The position numbers and the translations under genes were made by a program. This document shows, in pieces, positions 22,138-33,251 of a stretch of 64,000 bases of DNA. The stretch is from Homalodisca vitripennis. Lineage: Eukaryota; Arthropoda; Insecta; Hemiptera; Cicadellidae. Each line of letters starts with the position of its first letter. Position 1 is the stretch's first letter. The stretch covers positions 186,001 to 250,000 of the forward strand of contig NW_025776252.1 of NCBI RefSeq assembly GCF_021130785.1, read 5' to 3'. The notes beneath the pieces were generated by a model. It ran no database searches and was not told where the DNA came from. It saw nothing but the letters and a program-made list of their open reading frames with translations.

Positions 22138-23969
22138 TCACTGGGCCTCATCAATGAGTGGGTCGTCTGCAAACTCGCCGTCCGAGGCTTCCTCTAAACA
22201 TTCACTGTCAGGTACTAACGCTTCATAGAAAGCTTTTGACTCCTGGCGTGTCAAAAACTGTTTTAAGTGTAAAAGGTCTTTCACTTTTGCCGCTTTAATA
22301 GGCACTGGTCCGTTGTACTGTTTACTAAGCACTTTTGGAGAGTTGTTTTTGTTAGGATTTCTTGAATTTTGCTTTTTCTCACTGGAGGAACTAAGACAGC
22401 CTTTAAATAACTACCAAAGTAGTTAGACTTGTGCAGCATGAATCTTGGTTCATTTTTGTCAATCTTGAGTACTCTTATAGGTCTCGTTGGGATGGGACTT
22501 TTTTTACGTACTTGTCAGAAAAGTACTTCGTCCAGGTTTGAAAATTAACCTCAGTGCCACAGTTTATTACTGTGAAAGGTGAAGGTTTCACCCTCGAATT
22601 TCTGAGCACATCCCTCCAGTCATCTGGTGTCTCTGTGTAGGATTTTGAGTTTACAACGCTCATGTCTTTGTCTCCCTCCATATACGAATGACCTCTTATG
22701 GGGAACACAACTTTCACACTATCGAAACGGTCCTTTTCCACAACTGTGTGATGTAAAAAGCGTATGACGGTATAATTCTTGTTCTGTCCTGCACACGAGT
22801 CGCAAAACAGAACAAGATGTCGCACATTCAAGCTTAGTACATTGTCAAAAAAATGTTCAAGCATTGAACAAACATCATCTGCTCCCTTCTTGGCGACGGT
22901 TTCGTCGTATGTGTAAAACAACGATGTAGAGTCACTTAACACGTGGACATTGAATGATATAAAGTTGAGCTGGCGTCGATAATATTCGTCAGATGTTGTA
23001 ATGTTTGGTGTAGGCAAATTTTTTTTTTCCATCGTAATGGCCTCAAATTCTTCTTTTCTTCTTGCTTCCTTCCTGCACTTAGTTTTAATTGAATAAAATT
23101 TTGTGCCTTTAGCCAGGTGAATTTCTTTTTCTTTTTGTTTCTTTGTTAGATCTTGTGATAATGTATCTTTAGTTTTTTTGTCATCCGCTCCATTGATTTT
23201 TTCTTCTAAAACAAATTTCTGCTTTAAGTACATCACAGGTACTGCACGTATCTTTCCTTGGGTACCCGAATGAAATATTGAATTTACTATCAAAAATGTC
23301 TCGCAATGTAGTGAACCCAACAGTATTATCTTTATTTGTTTCATTGTACATTCTATGCAATTTAGACTTATTGAGCTCTTCAGGTAAGTATAATTTTGAT
23401 GTGTCCTTCAAAGAGTAATGTGATTTTCTACCCTTTAGGGATTGAATGAAACTTATTACTTTTGCTTTTGTTTCTTCGGACAGAGCATTAGATCTGTTTG
23501 CATGTTTACCTCGCCCATCTAGCTTGACCTCTCCAAAACTAGTAAGGTGTTTCTTTATGGTTTGAACGCGATTGTTCCCAATGCCATGTAATGACATGAA
23601 TGCTTTGTAACAAACTGTAACGTCCTGTAAATTATCATCTACATATGCACGAACACGGTAACAATAAGAAGAAAGATTGAAATTAGCTTCTTCTTGGGAA
23701 TTTCGGTTGCGGCGCTGCTTAACAGGTACAACAGATATAAGACCACCCAAGTACTGATTTTGTGCGTTGTAATCACCTAGTCCGTTAAAGTTATTGATGA
23801 TACGTTGTTGGTTTTCCGGTGAAACAACGTGAAAACACTTGTAACGAGAACATTGACAATCATCACCAACTACGTCGCTCATCTTCCCCGTTTTCTTCCT
23901 TTTCTTTGCATTTTGTAAACCAACATGAGTCCCTTCCTCCCCCTCACTTCCACTTATATCACTCAACAT
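22138..23969 (-). pseudogene. Putative RNase H-fold transposase of an uncharacterised insect family
   Basis: Starts at ATG 23969 (MLSDISGSEGEEG, acidic then basic KKRKKTGK). Then DDCQCSRYKCF (CxC..C), VTVCYKAFMSLHGIGNNRVQTI (probable DNA-binding fold), GRGKHANRSNAL, FNISFGYPRKDTCSTCDVL (CxxC). After a frameshift near 23200 a coiled basic/acidic stretch (TKKQKEKE...KEARRKEEFE) leads to FYTYDETVAKKGADD, LVLFCDSCAGQNKNY and FPIRGHSYMEGDKDM. The spaced acidic residues in DE, CDSCAGQNKN and GDKD look like a DDE/D RNase H-type site, which is inference. Two further frameshifts (about 22480 and 22335) lead to the tail KVKDLLHLKQFL. Proteins like this are widespread in insect annotations as uncharacterised; I think the core is what is catalogued as DUF7869, but cannot confirm it. 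Enclosure by TIRs supports a transposase role. Confidence 0.65.
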
Positions 23970-24299
23970 AGCGTTTACTAACAGTAAAATAATCTAACAA
24001 TCTTGAAAACTTGTCCGCACAACATTCACACATCCACTAAAGTAGGGTTATGTTTTGGAAACAAAACAACAAAGCACCTGACTGAATCTGAGTTAGAGTG
24101 AGGTGGAGGGGAGCGACATTGACTCTGATTGTTATTGTGCGCCGCCGCATGGACTATGATGTTTTTTGCCCGTTAGCTTATATCTTTCCCTTTGAAAAAC
24201 TTAGTGACTCTACTTGTTTTTGCACGTTTGTAATAGCATTAAGAAATCTACTTCTATGAAGCAATCGAATGGCACTGAAAACTCGATTTCGTGAAAAAA

Positions 24300-24330
24300 T
24301 TGACTCTGATTGTTCTTGCTCGCGACCCTT
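24300..24330 (-). repeat. Right TIR of the 21900-24330 transposon
   Basis: Partner of 21900-21930. A third, imperfect copy of its inner half lies at 24119-24141 in the same orientation. Confidence 0.85.
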
Positions 24331-24621
24331 CAATTGACATTAACAAAACAAGCAGACATCTGTCAAAACTGCTAAGGTCATAGAGAAACAAAACTTAATA
24401 GTAAGTAAATAATGAACCAGTAAAATCAGCACTATAAGAAAGCTCAACACTGGATACAGCCGTCAATGGCGTTGCAGAGGCAACTTCAAAAATTTATTTG
24501 AAGCATTTAGAAATTTTTGTGAGTGATAATGTTAATATCATTGTATTCCGAAAATGTCAAACTACAATAAAAAAAAGAAAAAAATATATGTTAAAAATAA
24601 ATTTTTTTTGTCCAAGTCCCC

Positions 24622-27600
24622 AACTCAAACTACCCATTATATACCCTGTACTGGAGCTGAATACGTACTGTTGCTGATTGCATTTATTCATAATTTTTAA
24701 GCTCAAACATTTGTATGAAGTATATTACGTTGGTTTACTTAGATAATATTTGCCACTAATACAATCATTTTGATAGAAGTTTTAAGACGTTCCTTCTAAA
24801 CAAGATTTCGTTTCATTCGTTATAGGAAATATTAACCCTTAATCACGTAAATATAAATAAACCTGAAACTAATTTAAGGTTAGACCGTCTTCTTTAACCT
24901 GAAAGTTAATAGCAAAGTTTTAAATTATATTTTACAAAAATATCCCCATAATTCTACATGCGTAACCATGTAGAGAGTATAGAGAGTTTGAGTAACAAGT
25001 TAAAACTCAAAGTTAAGACTTTTTTATAGTATGTTCTACAGTTATTCATTATGTTTAACATCGCTTAGTACATAATTATCTTTTAGTACATGTTTTATAC
25101 AAATGTCATTATATATGTAATTAATTTGTATTTAAGAAGCTAAGCTACCATTGTTAATTATAATACATTAAATAAAAATACATAATTGAGTTGAACGAAC
25201 TATGAAATATCCAACATTACTTTGAGTAATTTACAAGCACAGAGGGGAATATGGCACGAAATCCCTAAAGCCAAGATGGCAATTAGCAGAGGCACCACTG
25301 TCTCGTAAAGGGCTGCCTGTGTATCCATTGCAAAACCTCGTGACTTTTCACTTCTTAATTTTTTAGGATAAGAGAAACTTATTTAACTACGTTATTATTG
25401 TGTAATTTTTTCTTAATTTATCATAAAATATTGTTTTACGATACCTCTAATTTAAATTTGTGAACCCGTACACTTAAACACACATTAAAATATAATTAAA
25501 AATAAGTTAATAACACCATTGATGTGTCCCATTCTTCAATAAAGATCCTTGAGAGGTATTTTCATATCAGCACAGTTCTAAACATTAAAATGTCTAAAGA
25601 CTGAAAAACTGATTTCCACATCCTTGGTCTTAAGGAGAATTAATACATTTTATTAACTTTTTAACTTAACTGCTGGTGTTTTGTTAGTAGAAAACAATAT
25701 TACAATATATTATAATAATAAATTTTCTTTAATAAATATTTCTTGGATAAAAAGAAATTATTATATTAATAAACATAGTAAAGAATATATTTTAAATAAC
25801 TTAAGAGATTTTTAATAGTCACTCCTTGATAGTCGGTTTTCTTATTTTACCCGAAAGGTACTAAAGCATACGTAACTGTGGGTTTCATGATATAAACTTT
25901 CCCAAATTAAATAAACAATTTTATTGAAATTATAAAACTTCACATACCATTGGCTGGCTTTAAAATGTGAGTTTTTACTAATATCTCTAAAAAACCATTC
26001 CAAAAAAGACTTGACATACTAATTCCAGCAATCATTCATAATTACGTATTTACGGTTATTTTGTTCCTGTTTAAGGACAAGTAGCTGGGATATTGCACTT
26101 ACTCCTACAAGAAACCTTTGCGCAGCTTCCGGATTGACGCAATATGAAAGAAGTGTAAGCGCTACCTCAAATCCACAAGGACGGATTAACGTAATTCCAT
26201 TCCATTAAACGAAATAATCTGAAATCTAGTTGCTGTTAAATAACATATTAAATAAATTAACCTAGAATGAAATATAACGACTTGATTAGCACCAATATTT
26301 GAATTTAAATTTAAATTCCCGTTAAAATTTCACAAAAAATGCTGTTACCTGTTTATTTCTTATTTATGTCATTACATGAAAATGCAACTTTCCATATATG
26401 GTTATTTCTTTCTTCTCTAACTGTTATTTGATCCTGGCTCAGTAATTAGTAATTAAAATAACTAAGCATACAGCAAAGAAACAGTCTGGTATTCATAAAA
26501 TAGGAATGATCACTTGAAGACCATGTTATGAAGTATAAATGTGGCCGAAAGAAAGAAATTGCTAATCCGTTGACCAAAAATTATTATAGAGACTTCTTGT
26601 AAAATCCCAAACTTTGAATATCTGCGACGTCTCCGTCAAGTGTAATCAAACAGACAGTTTGATACAAATAGAACAGTCATAAAACAACACGGCTTTGAAA
26701 ATGATCAAATGATCATTAGGGTCCTTCTTAATTAAGAAACCACGTAGTAGTTAATAAAATAGCAGTCTTCACACAGCGCAGGCGAATTACTACCATAATT
26801 TATATCAAAACTCTTTTTCTCCATTTTAAAATTTAGTTGAAAGATATAGTAGAGTATTACATTCATTTTATTAGTATTACAATATATTATAGAAAAGGAT
26901 ACAGCAGGTATTTTGAAACAAATAAATTCGAGCAACAAAAAGTAATATTTAATAAATTACAAACAAAGGTCTCTCTGATAGAAGAAGAGAAGAAGCTAAT
27001 GGATTGCGGTTCTTAATAATTCCACTCCCAGTGATGAGTCTGGCATTCTTTACTGAGAAGTATGGTATTTAAACAAGAGTTATTATTAACGACAACCTGA
27101 ATGGTTTAACACTTGTGTGTGAGACAGAGATTCTACGTTATACACATTGCTACTTTTAGCTTTCATAAAGGTTTAAGCACTTTGAGGAAATAAAATTATT
27201 ACTGTAGTAGTTTTATTATTATAATATTGTAAAAATGTTGTTGTAGCAATCTTTATATGTGTTAAAATCATATAACAAAAGATTTTTCATAAAAAGCAAT
27301 TACGTACTCATAACCAATAATAATGTATACATTAATCAGTTTCAATGAATTGATAATGATTTTTCATCACCTTACCTCTTAAATGCCCTAAGATTTAGGA
27401 ATTCGTAAAACTTAATTTGGAACCTACAGTTTATTAATTCTTCTATTTAAATGTATATTTTTTTGTTCGTAGAAATTTTAATATTATCATATAAACTCTA
27501 AACACTTCAGCCACTTTTTCATTATAATTAGACACACGGGACTGCAGCTTGTCCTATGACACTGTAAACATGAAACATGTTATCCATTGCAAATATTGTA

Positions 27601-28970
27601 TGCGATATTGCAGAAATGAATATAAATTAAACGGAATCAATCAATCATTTACCGTCTTGTTATTAATTCGTTTCATAGCTAAAAAGTTTTGCATTGTTGT
27701 GTAAAAACACAACACACGTTTGTTAAGATAATTTAATTTAAAGGTGATTTAAAATATCAAGAAAAATTTAAGCGTTACAAACAGATGGGATATCAATCTG
27801 AGACTGTTACAAAATAGAGACATATCACAGTGTCAGTGGTGTATATCAAAATAATATATTTAATAATCTTTTCAATATGACTTGTCTGTAGCATGGGCAT
27901 TATTATGTGTGAGCAAAGTTTTGGTTACAGGACCTGTTAAATTCGTATTTTAAAGCATCATAAATATATAAAAGTATTGATTATTCCTCTACTATAAGTT
28001 CTATCTAAACAGCAAGTATAAATATTTTATGTTTTGATTACTTGTTTATTGGTTTTTAGTCCAATAACCTAATAAAATTATTAGATAGATGTTAATGTTT
28101 TATCGTTTTAATTTTGTTCAATCGTAAAATATATTTTCTCTTTTTATCTAAATTGAAATATATTACTAAAAGAACTATTAATAAACTGTTATTCGTGGAA
28201 TTGGTTTTACATTAAATTTTCACGTCGACACTAAATGTTATCTGAACGGTGCAGGAATTATGAAATATTAAAACACAGCAATATCATATTTCAAAAACGA
28301 GTAATTGTCTTTAATTTGCGTAATTTTGCTACACTGCATTTGTCATCTAATTGAACAATAATTACGGAAACAAAATTTTCAGGGAGAATACAACTATTGC
28401 TGATAATATCAATGATCAAACGGTATGTGTTAATTCTAAATTACAGGAAACTCCCATATTTATTCAAATTATATGTTTGAATCACTTGTATACTATTACA
28501 ATCATACTAGTACTTAGCCTTCATCTAAATATATGTCCATTAACCGTTCTCTTTGATAATAACATTCGGTACGGTCACCAAAGGACTGGTAATTACACTA
28601 ACATTATCATATTCGTATATCTTCTAGTAATCATATGAAATGCTTACATAATATAATTTACGTAGATACACAAGTTACATTTAGAAAAATTATGGTTGCC
28701 TGTAAAGTCGGTTTTACGGGCGAAGATTTTACGTGACAACGTCTTTTTCTCGGTAGATTATTTATTGATATGAATATTATTAAATTGCACAATAGGAACA
28801 AGGAATTGAATGAAAATAAGAATTGCACAAATTTTTAACTATAGAAATATATTTTGTTTACTAAAACATTGTACATAATTTGAAATTAATTAAAATTTGT
28901 TATTGTAAATGGTAAAGTTGAATAAAACATTTACTAAAATTGGAATTTGAAATTCTTGCTAAACACAGTT
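24622..28970. other. Gene-free stretch
   Basis: No coding region with recognisable motifs. The frame at 28351-28638 (plus, 95 codons) is hydrophobic and AT-driven, and is judged to be chance. Near 27540-27650 a stretch ends in 'ggaatcaatcaatcattt', which could be the simple tail of a degraded non-LTR element, but I see no linked coding sequence. Confidence 0.4.
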
Positions 28971-28979
28971 CAATTCTAA

Positions 28980-29510
28980 CTCCGCGCGTAATGATTGGTC
29001 GGTTTAAGTTCGTTTGTTTGGTCGCACTGTTATGACAGATTAGAGGTTATAATTTGTTATTTTAAATGTTTGACTAGCAATACGCGCTGTTTTCTTCTCA
29101 ATCGACTGAATTACGATTGATTGCAGAGTGATTTAAACTAATAATTTACTTAACACTATCAACATTTGTCAATAGTATGACATAACCTATAAACTCAGTT
29201 TCTCAACTTTTGTGTCAATCTAACAATTAATCAATCAATCATAGTTTACGATAATGAAATATCAGTGTACAATTATTTACCTTTATTGTTGTAGTTGTTG
29301 TAAATGACGAATCTAAGCACTCCACATTTTCACGAATAAACATAGTTATCTGCTTTATCCCGTGCGGCGGACCCACAGTTATCTGCTTTATCCCGTGCGG
29401 ATCCCGTGCGGCGGACCACTGGACGGGCATCGTAACGTTACCGGGCGCTACACTTTTTCATGAGTGACTCCGAGCCGCAACCTAATTTAAGACGTTGTCA
29501 CGTCAAAATA
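28980..29510. other. CpG-rich block, possible promoter/first exon or mobile element terminus
   Basis: Two CpG-dense patches (28980-29030 and 29350-29510) stand out from the AT-rich surroundings. On the minus strand a frame opens at ATG 29430 (MPVQWSAARDPHGIKQ) and runs to codon ~50, followed by AAAG|GTAAAT, a fair splice donor at about 29281-29282. Inside it a 23 base string (agttatctgctttatcccgt and three more bases) occurs twice, 35 bp apart (29344 and 29379), giving a repeated HGIKQIT. The sequence gives me an impression of a high-copy arthropod repeat, but I cannot name one. Both a first exon and a transposon end remain possible. Confidence 0.35.
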
Positions 29511-31570
29511 GCCTTTATTTACGAATTATATAACAATTACAAATTATGTTACAAAAAATACATCACAAGAATAGATAAATATGCAATGGATGGGTGCATC
29601 TGAGTTAATAACTGGGTTGCGAATATTAATTAATTAAAGGACGATGGTTCTGGCATACGTCTATTTATGGGAAAAGGTACTGAGTACGTCAAATAAACTA
29701 CTGTTAAAAATGTTCATTTTTAAAACAAAGCACACAGGGTTAATTGTATTTCACAATGATGTAGATAATAAATTACATTACAGTAATAAATCAAAGAATA
29801 TAAAACTAAATACCAGTACATAATAATATGGCGTTTTTACACAACTTTTGGTACAGACAGAAAATCAATTTAATGCCTATGTAAAAAAACTTAAAACGTC
29901 TAGGACGAACGTGACATAAACGTGAAGTTCTCGTTTATATAACGTGTTTTACGTTTTTACGTACGTTTGTACAGAGATTTTACATTAATTTTATATCTGT
30001 GTCAAATCGTGGTGTAGAATCTCCATATTACTATCAACTCTTACCTACACATGTTTAAAAACATAATATACATGCCTCTACACATATCAGAAAGATAAAC
30101 ATACATACATACCCATACTTGGACACATAAGCATACATACTTACACATACTTAGACACATAAACATGTACCACAAATATACTTAGAAACAACGGATAACG
30201 ATCTGACCAATACACAACTATATAAAAACAAAAATCTTTAACAAAAGTTATAATTCTTGATCTGATATACGTCAACAATATTAAAAGGCCAGGATTTCAG
30301 TCAGCATATACATTTACCCAATGTATTTTTCTCGCCTGAAAGGCACAGCCCATGGCAATGTTTTAAAGAGCTTTGGGGCTGTGATTGTTTTAAAACGCTT
30401 TATCGCCATGTATTTAAGGAAAGGCATACTTATTCGGTTTCACATCCGTAGCCTAACTCAGTGAACGTAGATATGTTTCAGTGTGTGTCCTCCTCTTTAG
30501 AAAAATATACTGGACACCATATCAATATACACACATCTGAAAGGAAGTATTCCAAGCTGAGTGTTAAAGGAAAGGGAGAGTTTTTTCTTTTACCACAGAC
30601 ATTACCTCTAATGATCTGGTTTATATTTATAATATAGGACGAACAATATCATAATAATCACCACCCAAATATGAAATGTTATTCTAAAATTTAGATTAAA
30701 TTATAATCTAATAAATAATGTGCAAAATAAATATATTAGTGAAACGTTAAATAGATTTTCATAATTATTGCTTACAAACTATATTTTGTCAACAAAAACT
30801 TACAGGAAACTCTTCATTAAACGTACAGAAAATATTGTTTAAAAACCAGGTAGGAGTACGCCACATCAGTTATCATCACAGGCACTCCTGAGGTTGAATG
30901 CAAATTTTCTTCTTTATGAAAAAACTACGTTTCCAGCGCAATTAAAGCCAACAGATAAAACTTTTTCTAAGTACCGAATGGGTTAAAAGGCTCACATCCT
31001 CCTCCCTAAACTAACTTTCTTATTAATATTATATGGAGTGATTTACTTTGCAGGTTATTTATACGACCATTTGAGGAGCGTTTTGGTATATGAAAATTCT
31101 TCCCACGATAGGTTACTTTTTGGTTATGTCAAGTATTCAAATACAAACCTCCAGAAATGACAACCTATTTTAAAGGTATCATAAAAAAGAAGAATAGCGG
31201 AAACTAGAGGTCTCTAATGCTACTATATCGAGTTTAGTGGCTAATTGCATTATGAATTGTTTTATAAAATCAGCACATTTTATGTCACATTTAAAGTTAA
31301 TGTAAAGCTGAGTCCCCACAAAGTAAGTCATTCTATCTCTATTTGTAAGAAACTTTACATTACGGGTGTAGAAGTTTTTAAGATATTCAGTATATTGCAA
31401 GATGTTAGATTCATATTTTTTGTTGGTAAGTTAGGTTTTATAGCAGTTTATAGTAAAATGTCCAGTGAGATAGAGAGGTTACAAGGCAAGAACTTAAATA
31501 AATTCCTGACATAAACAATTAAATATTTAATGACACTTGATTATATTTTTACAATATTAATAAGTCTAAG
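29511..31570. other. Gene-free stretch
   Basis: AT-rich with only chance frames (for example 31245-31514 plus, 89 codons, no motif). Repetitive 'acata.acat' text at 30080-30180 is a degraded short tandem repeat. Confidence 0.4.
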
Positions 31571-31579
31571 CAATGAAAT

Positions 31580-31870
31580 AAATTATTTCTTTCATTGTCT
31601 AATTGTATGCAAAAATTCATACGCAAATGTATTTTTAATTTAACTTTATAAATCCCAGGCCAAAAAGGTTGTATTGATAATATATTGTTAGTATGTTCCT
31701 AGGTCTAGAGGGAACGTAATATTAAATTTTGAATCTCGCTTGCTTTGTTTAATTTCCCTTGAGACAGAAATTGGAAACCGGTTCTTTGACATTGTCTCTA
31801 GTTGTATGTATAGCACATCGGTTATATGGTAAACTGGATGAGTTGCAAGATCTAATTCTGTTCTCGATTA
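31580..31870. repeat. Diverged dispersed repeat, copy 1
   Basis: Aligns by eye with 47110-47375, same strand. Shared text: 'atacgcaaatgtattt', 'aattttgaatct', 'gtttaatttcc', 'gattttat/gacattgtctctagttgtat'-like and 'ctggat.agttgca/caggat'. Neither copy has an open frame of note, so this is probably an old unclassified transposable element or a fragment of a larger duplication. Confidence 0.55.
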
Positions 31871-33172
31871 TTTCTTTACATACTCCTGAGTGAAACTACA
31901 ATACATGTTATTGCAATGTATGCATTTGTAAACTAACTTTTTGTGTAACATTGTCATTATATAAAGCCCATAGTGACAATATTCTTAACAAGTATTTTAA
32001 AATTGTATACATAGTTAAATCATGATATTATAGAACTACATCAACTGAGGCTTACACCGCTGGGGCGACTTACCTGGAATTACCATAATATGCTATATGG
32101 TATAGACTTATATAACTTTTAGGTTCTTATTTACATTATTTAAAAAAATATTTACTAAATAAATAGTTTAATTTAAAGCGTTATGCATATTTTCTGTAAG
32201 TTTTATTTCCACGACATTTTTTCACCTTAGTGTTTTACGTTTGGCACCTGTTGTAAAAAACATATACGAAACTTTATAAATATTTACTCATGTTTAATTT
32301 AACATCAGAAATACCAAGTTCTTATGAAAATATTTAATGGCCAGAGATCGAAAATAAAGCCTTTGATACTGTAACAATTTATTTACAGTGCGGTGACTGA
32401 AGTTACATTAAAAAAGATGACAATTGTTACCGTTTAACACTTGCTTCCTAAATGTGTTTTATGCGTTATGGATTGTCTACAAAACAGTTGCCTCGAAACA
32501 ATTGCGTATGGTTAATGAAAGAAAATATTTGCACACTCTGCAGTTAATGTGTTCTACTAGTACTATCGTGTAAATGAAAAGAATAAACATCGTTGAAACC
32601 TATTTATCTAAATGATAAATGCGGGGCCAGTATAATAGAAATGTAAGCTAATAACTAATGGTAAGTTTACGATAACATTTATCATACATAACAGTGGTTA
32701 ACAATTATTTAATTACTTCTTCCTTGTTCGTTAAAGTTCTTGTGTCAATGTCTGTCTTAAAGGACACCTTGTTATAATATCTAATCGTCTTTTAAATGGT
32801 TCTAAATATAAAGATTTTACACTTCTTGAAGTCTTTTTGAAGTACTTCTCTTCATTATGTAGTTTTAATATGAGTGTAGTTGAAATAATAATTTTATTTT
32901 ATTTTAAAATGTAATGCTGCACCCATTTATAGATTAATCTGTAGGGATGTAAATTATATGTTGTCTTAATAGTAATGGACAAACCCAGAAAGTTCAAATC
33001 TCTAAGGAAATCTTAAAATGTAATAGCTGATCAAATGAAATCAAATCTCAAATCTTGAATCCTGATAGTTACACCTAATCATCATCAATTCAATTGCATT
33101 TCAGTTCACAGAAATTTGGAGTGTCGCTTTTATACAGATATATTACTAATTTTGAATAGATTCACGAAGATT

Positions 33173-33174
<2 letters not shown>
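31871..33174. other. Gene-free stretch
   Basis: Nothing recognised on either strand. Confidence 0.4.

Positions 33175-33250
<76 letters not shown>
33175..33250. repeat. (TA)n microsatellite, ~76 bp
   Basis: Uninterrupted alternating T and A for about 38 units, the longest pure run in the window. No transposon sits in it, in contrast to the TA runs at 14965 and 56583. Confidence 0.95.

Positions 33251-33251
<1 letters not shown>

Larger units (their letters stand above)
21900..24330 (-). mobile_element. DNA transposon with 31 bp TIRs and CAATTG target duplication, unnamed superfamily
   Basis: The left end reads AAGGGTCGCGGGCAAGAACA and onward at 21900-21930; the right end 24300-24330 is its reverse complement with one mismatch. 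The 6 bp palindrome CAATTG flanks both sides (21894-21899, 24331-24336). The element carries one gene (22138-23969, minus). A partial extra copy of the right terminus (ttgactctgattgtt) lies inside at 24119-24141, about 180 bp from the end, a typical place for transposase-binding subterminal repeats. I know of no named superfamily I could assign with certainty. Confidence 0.75.
19586..24621 (-). mobile_element. Mutator-like DNA transposon, interrupted by a second transposon
   Basis: The plus strand has GGGGACTTGAAC at 19586-19597, and the reverse complement of 24610-24621 reads GGGGACTTGGAC, giving a short terminal inverted repeat around the transposase gene 20030-21791. The insertion 21900-24330 lies in what would be the 5' region of this element. 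Without it the element would be about 2.6 kb, reasonable for a single ~590 residue transposase. I found no convincing target duplication (left flank ctaattaa, right flank aactcaaa), so the outer limits are tentative. Confidence 0.5.

Noticed and set aside
28351..28638. 95-codon plus-strand frame
   Set aside because: Hydrophobic stretch driven by AT content; no support from neighbours.
30080..30180. Repeated 'acatacat' text as a possible CRISPR-like or tandem array
   Set aside because: Irregular, low-complexity microsatellite decay; no spaced identical repeats.
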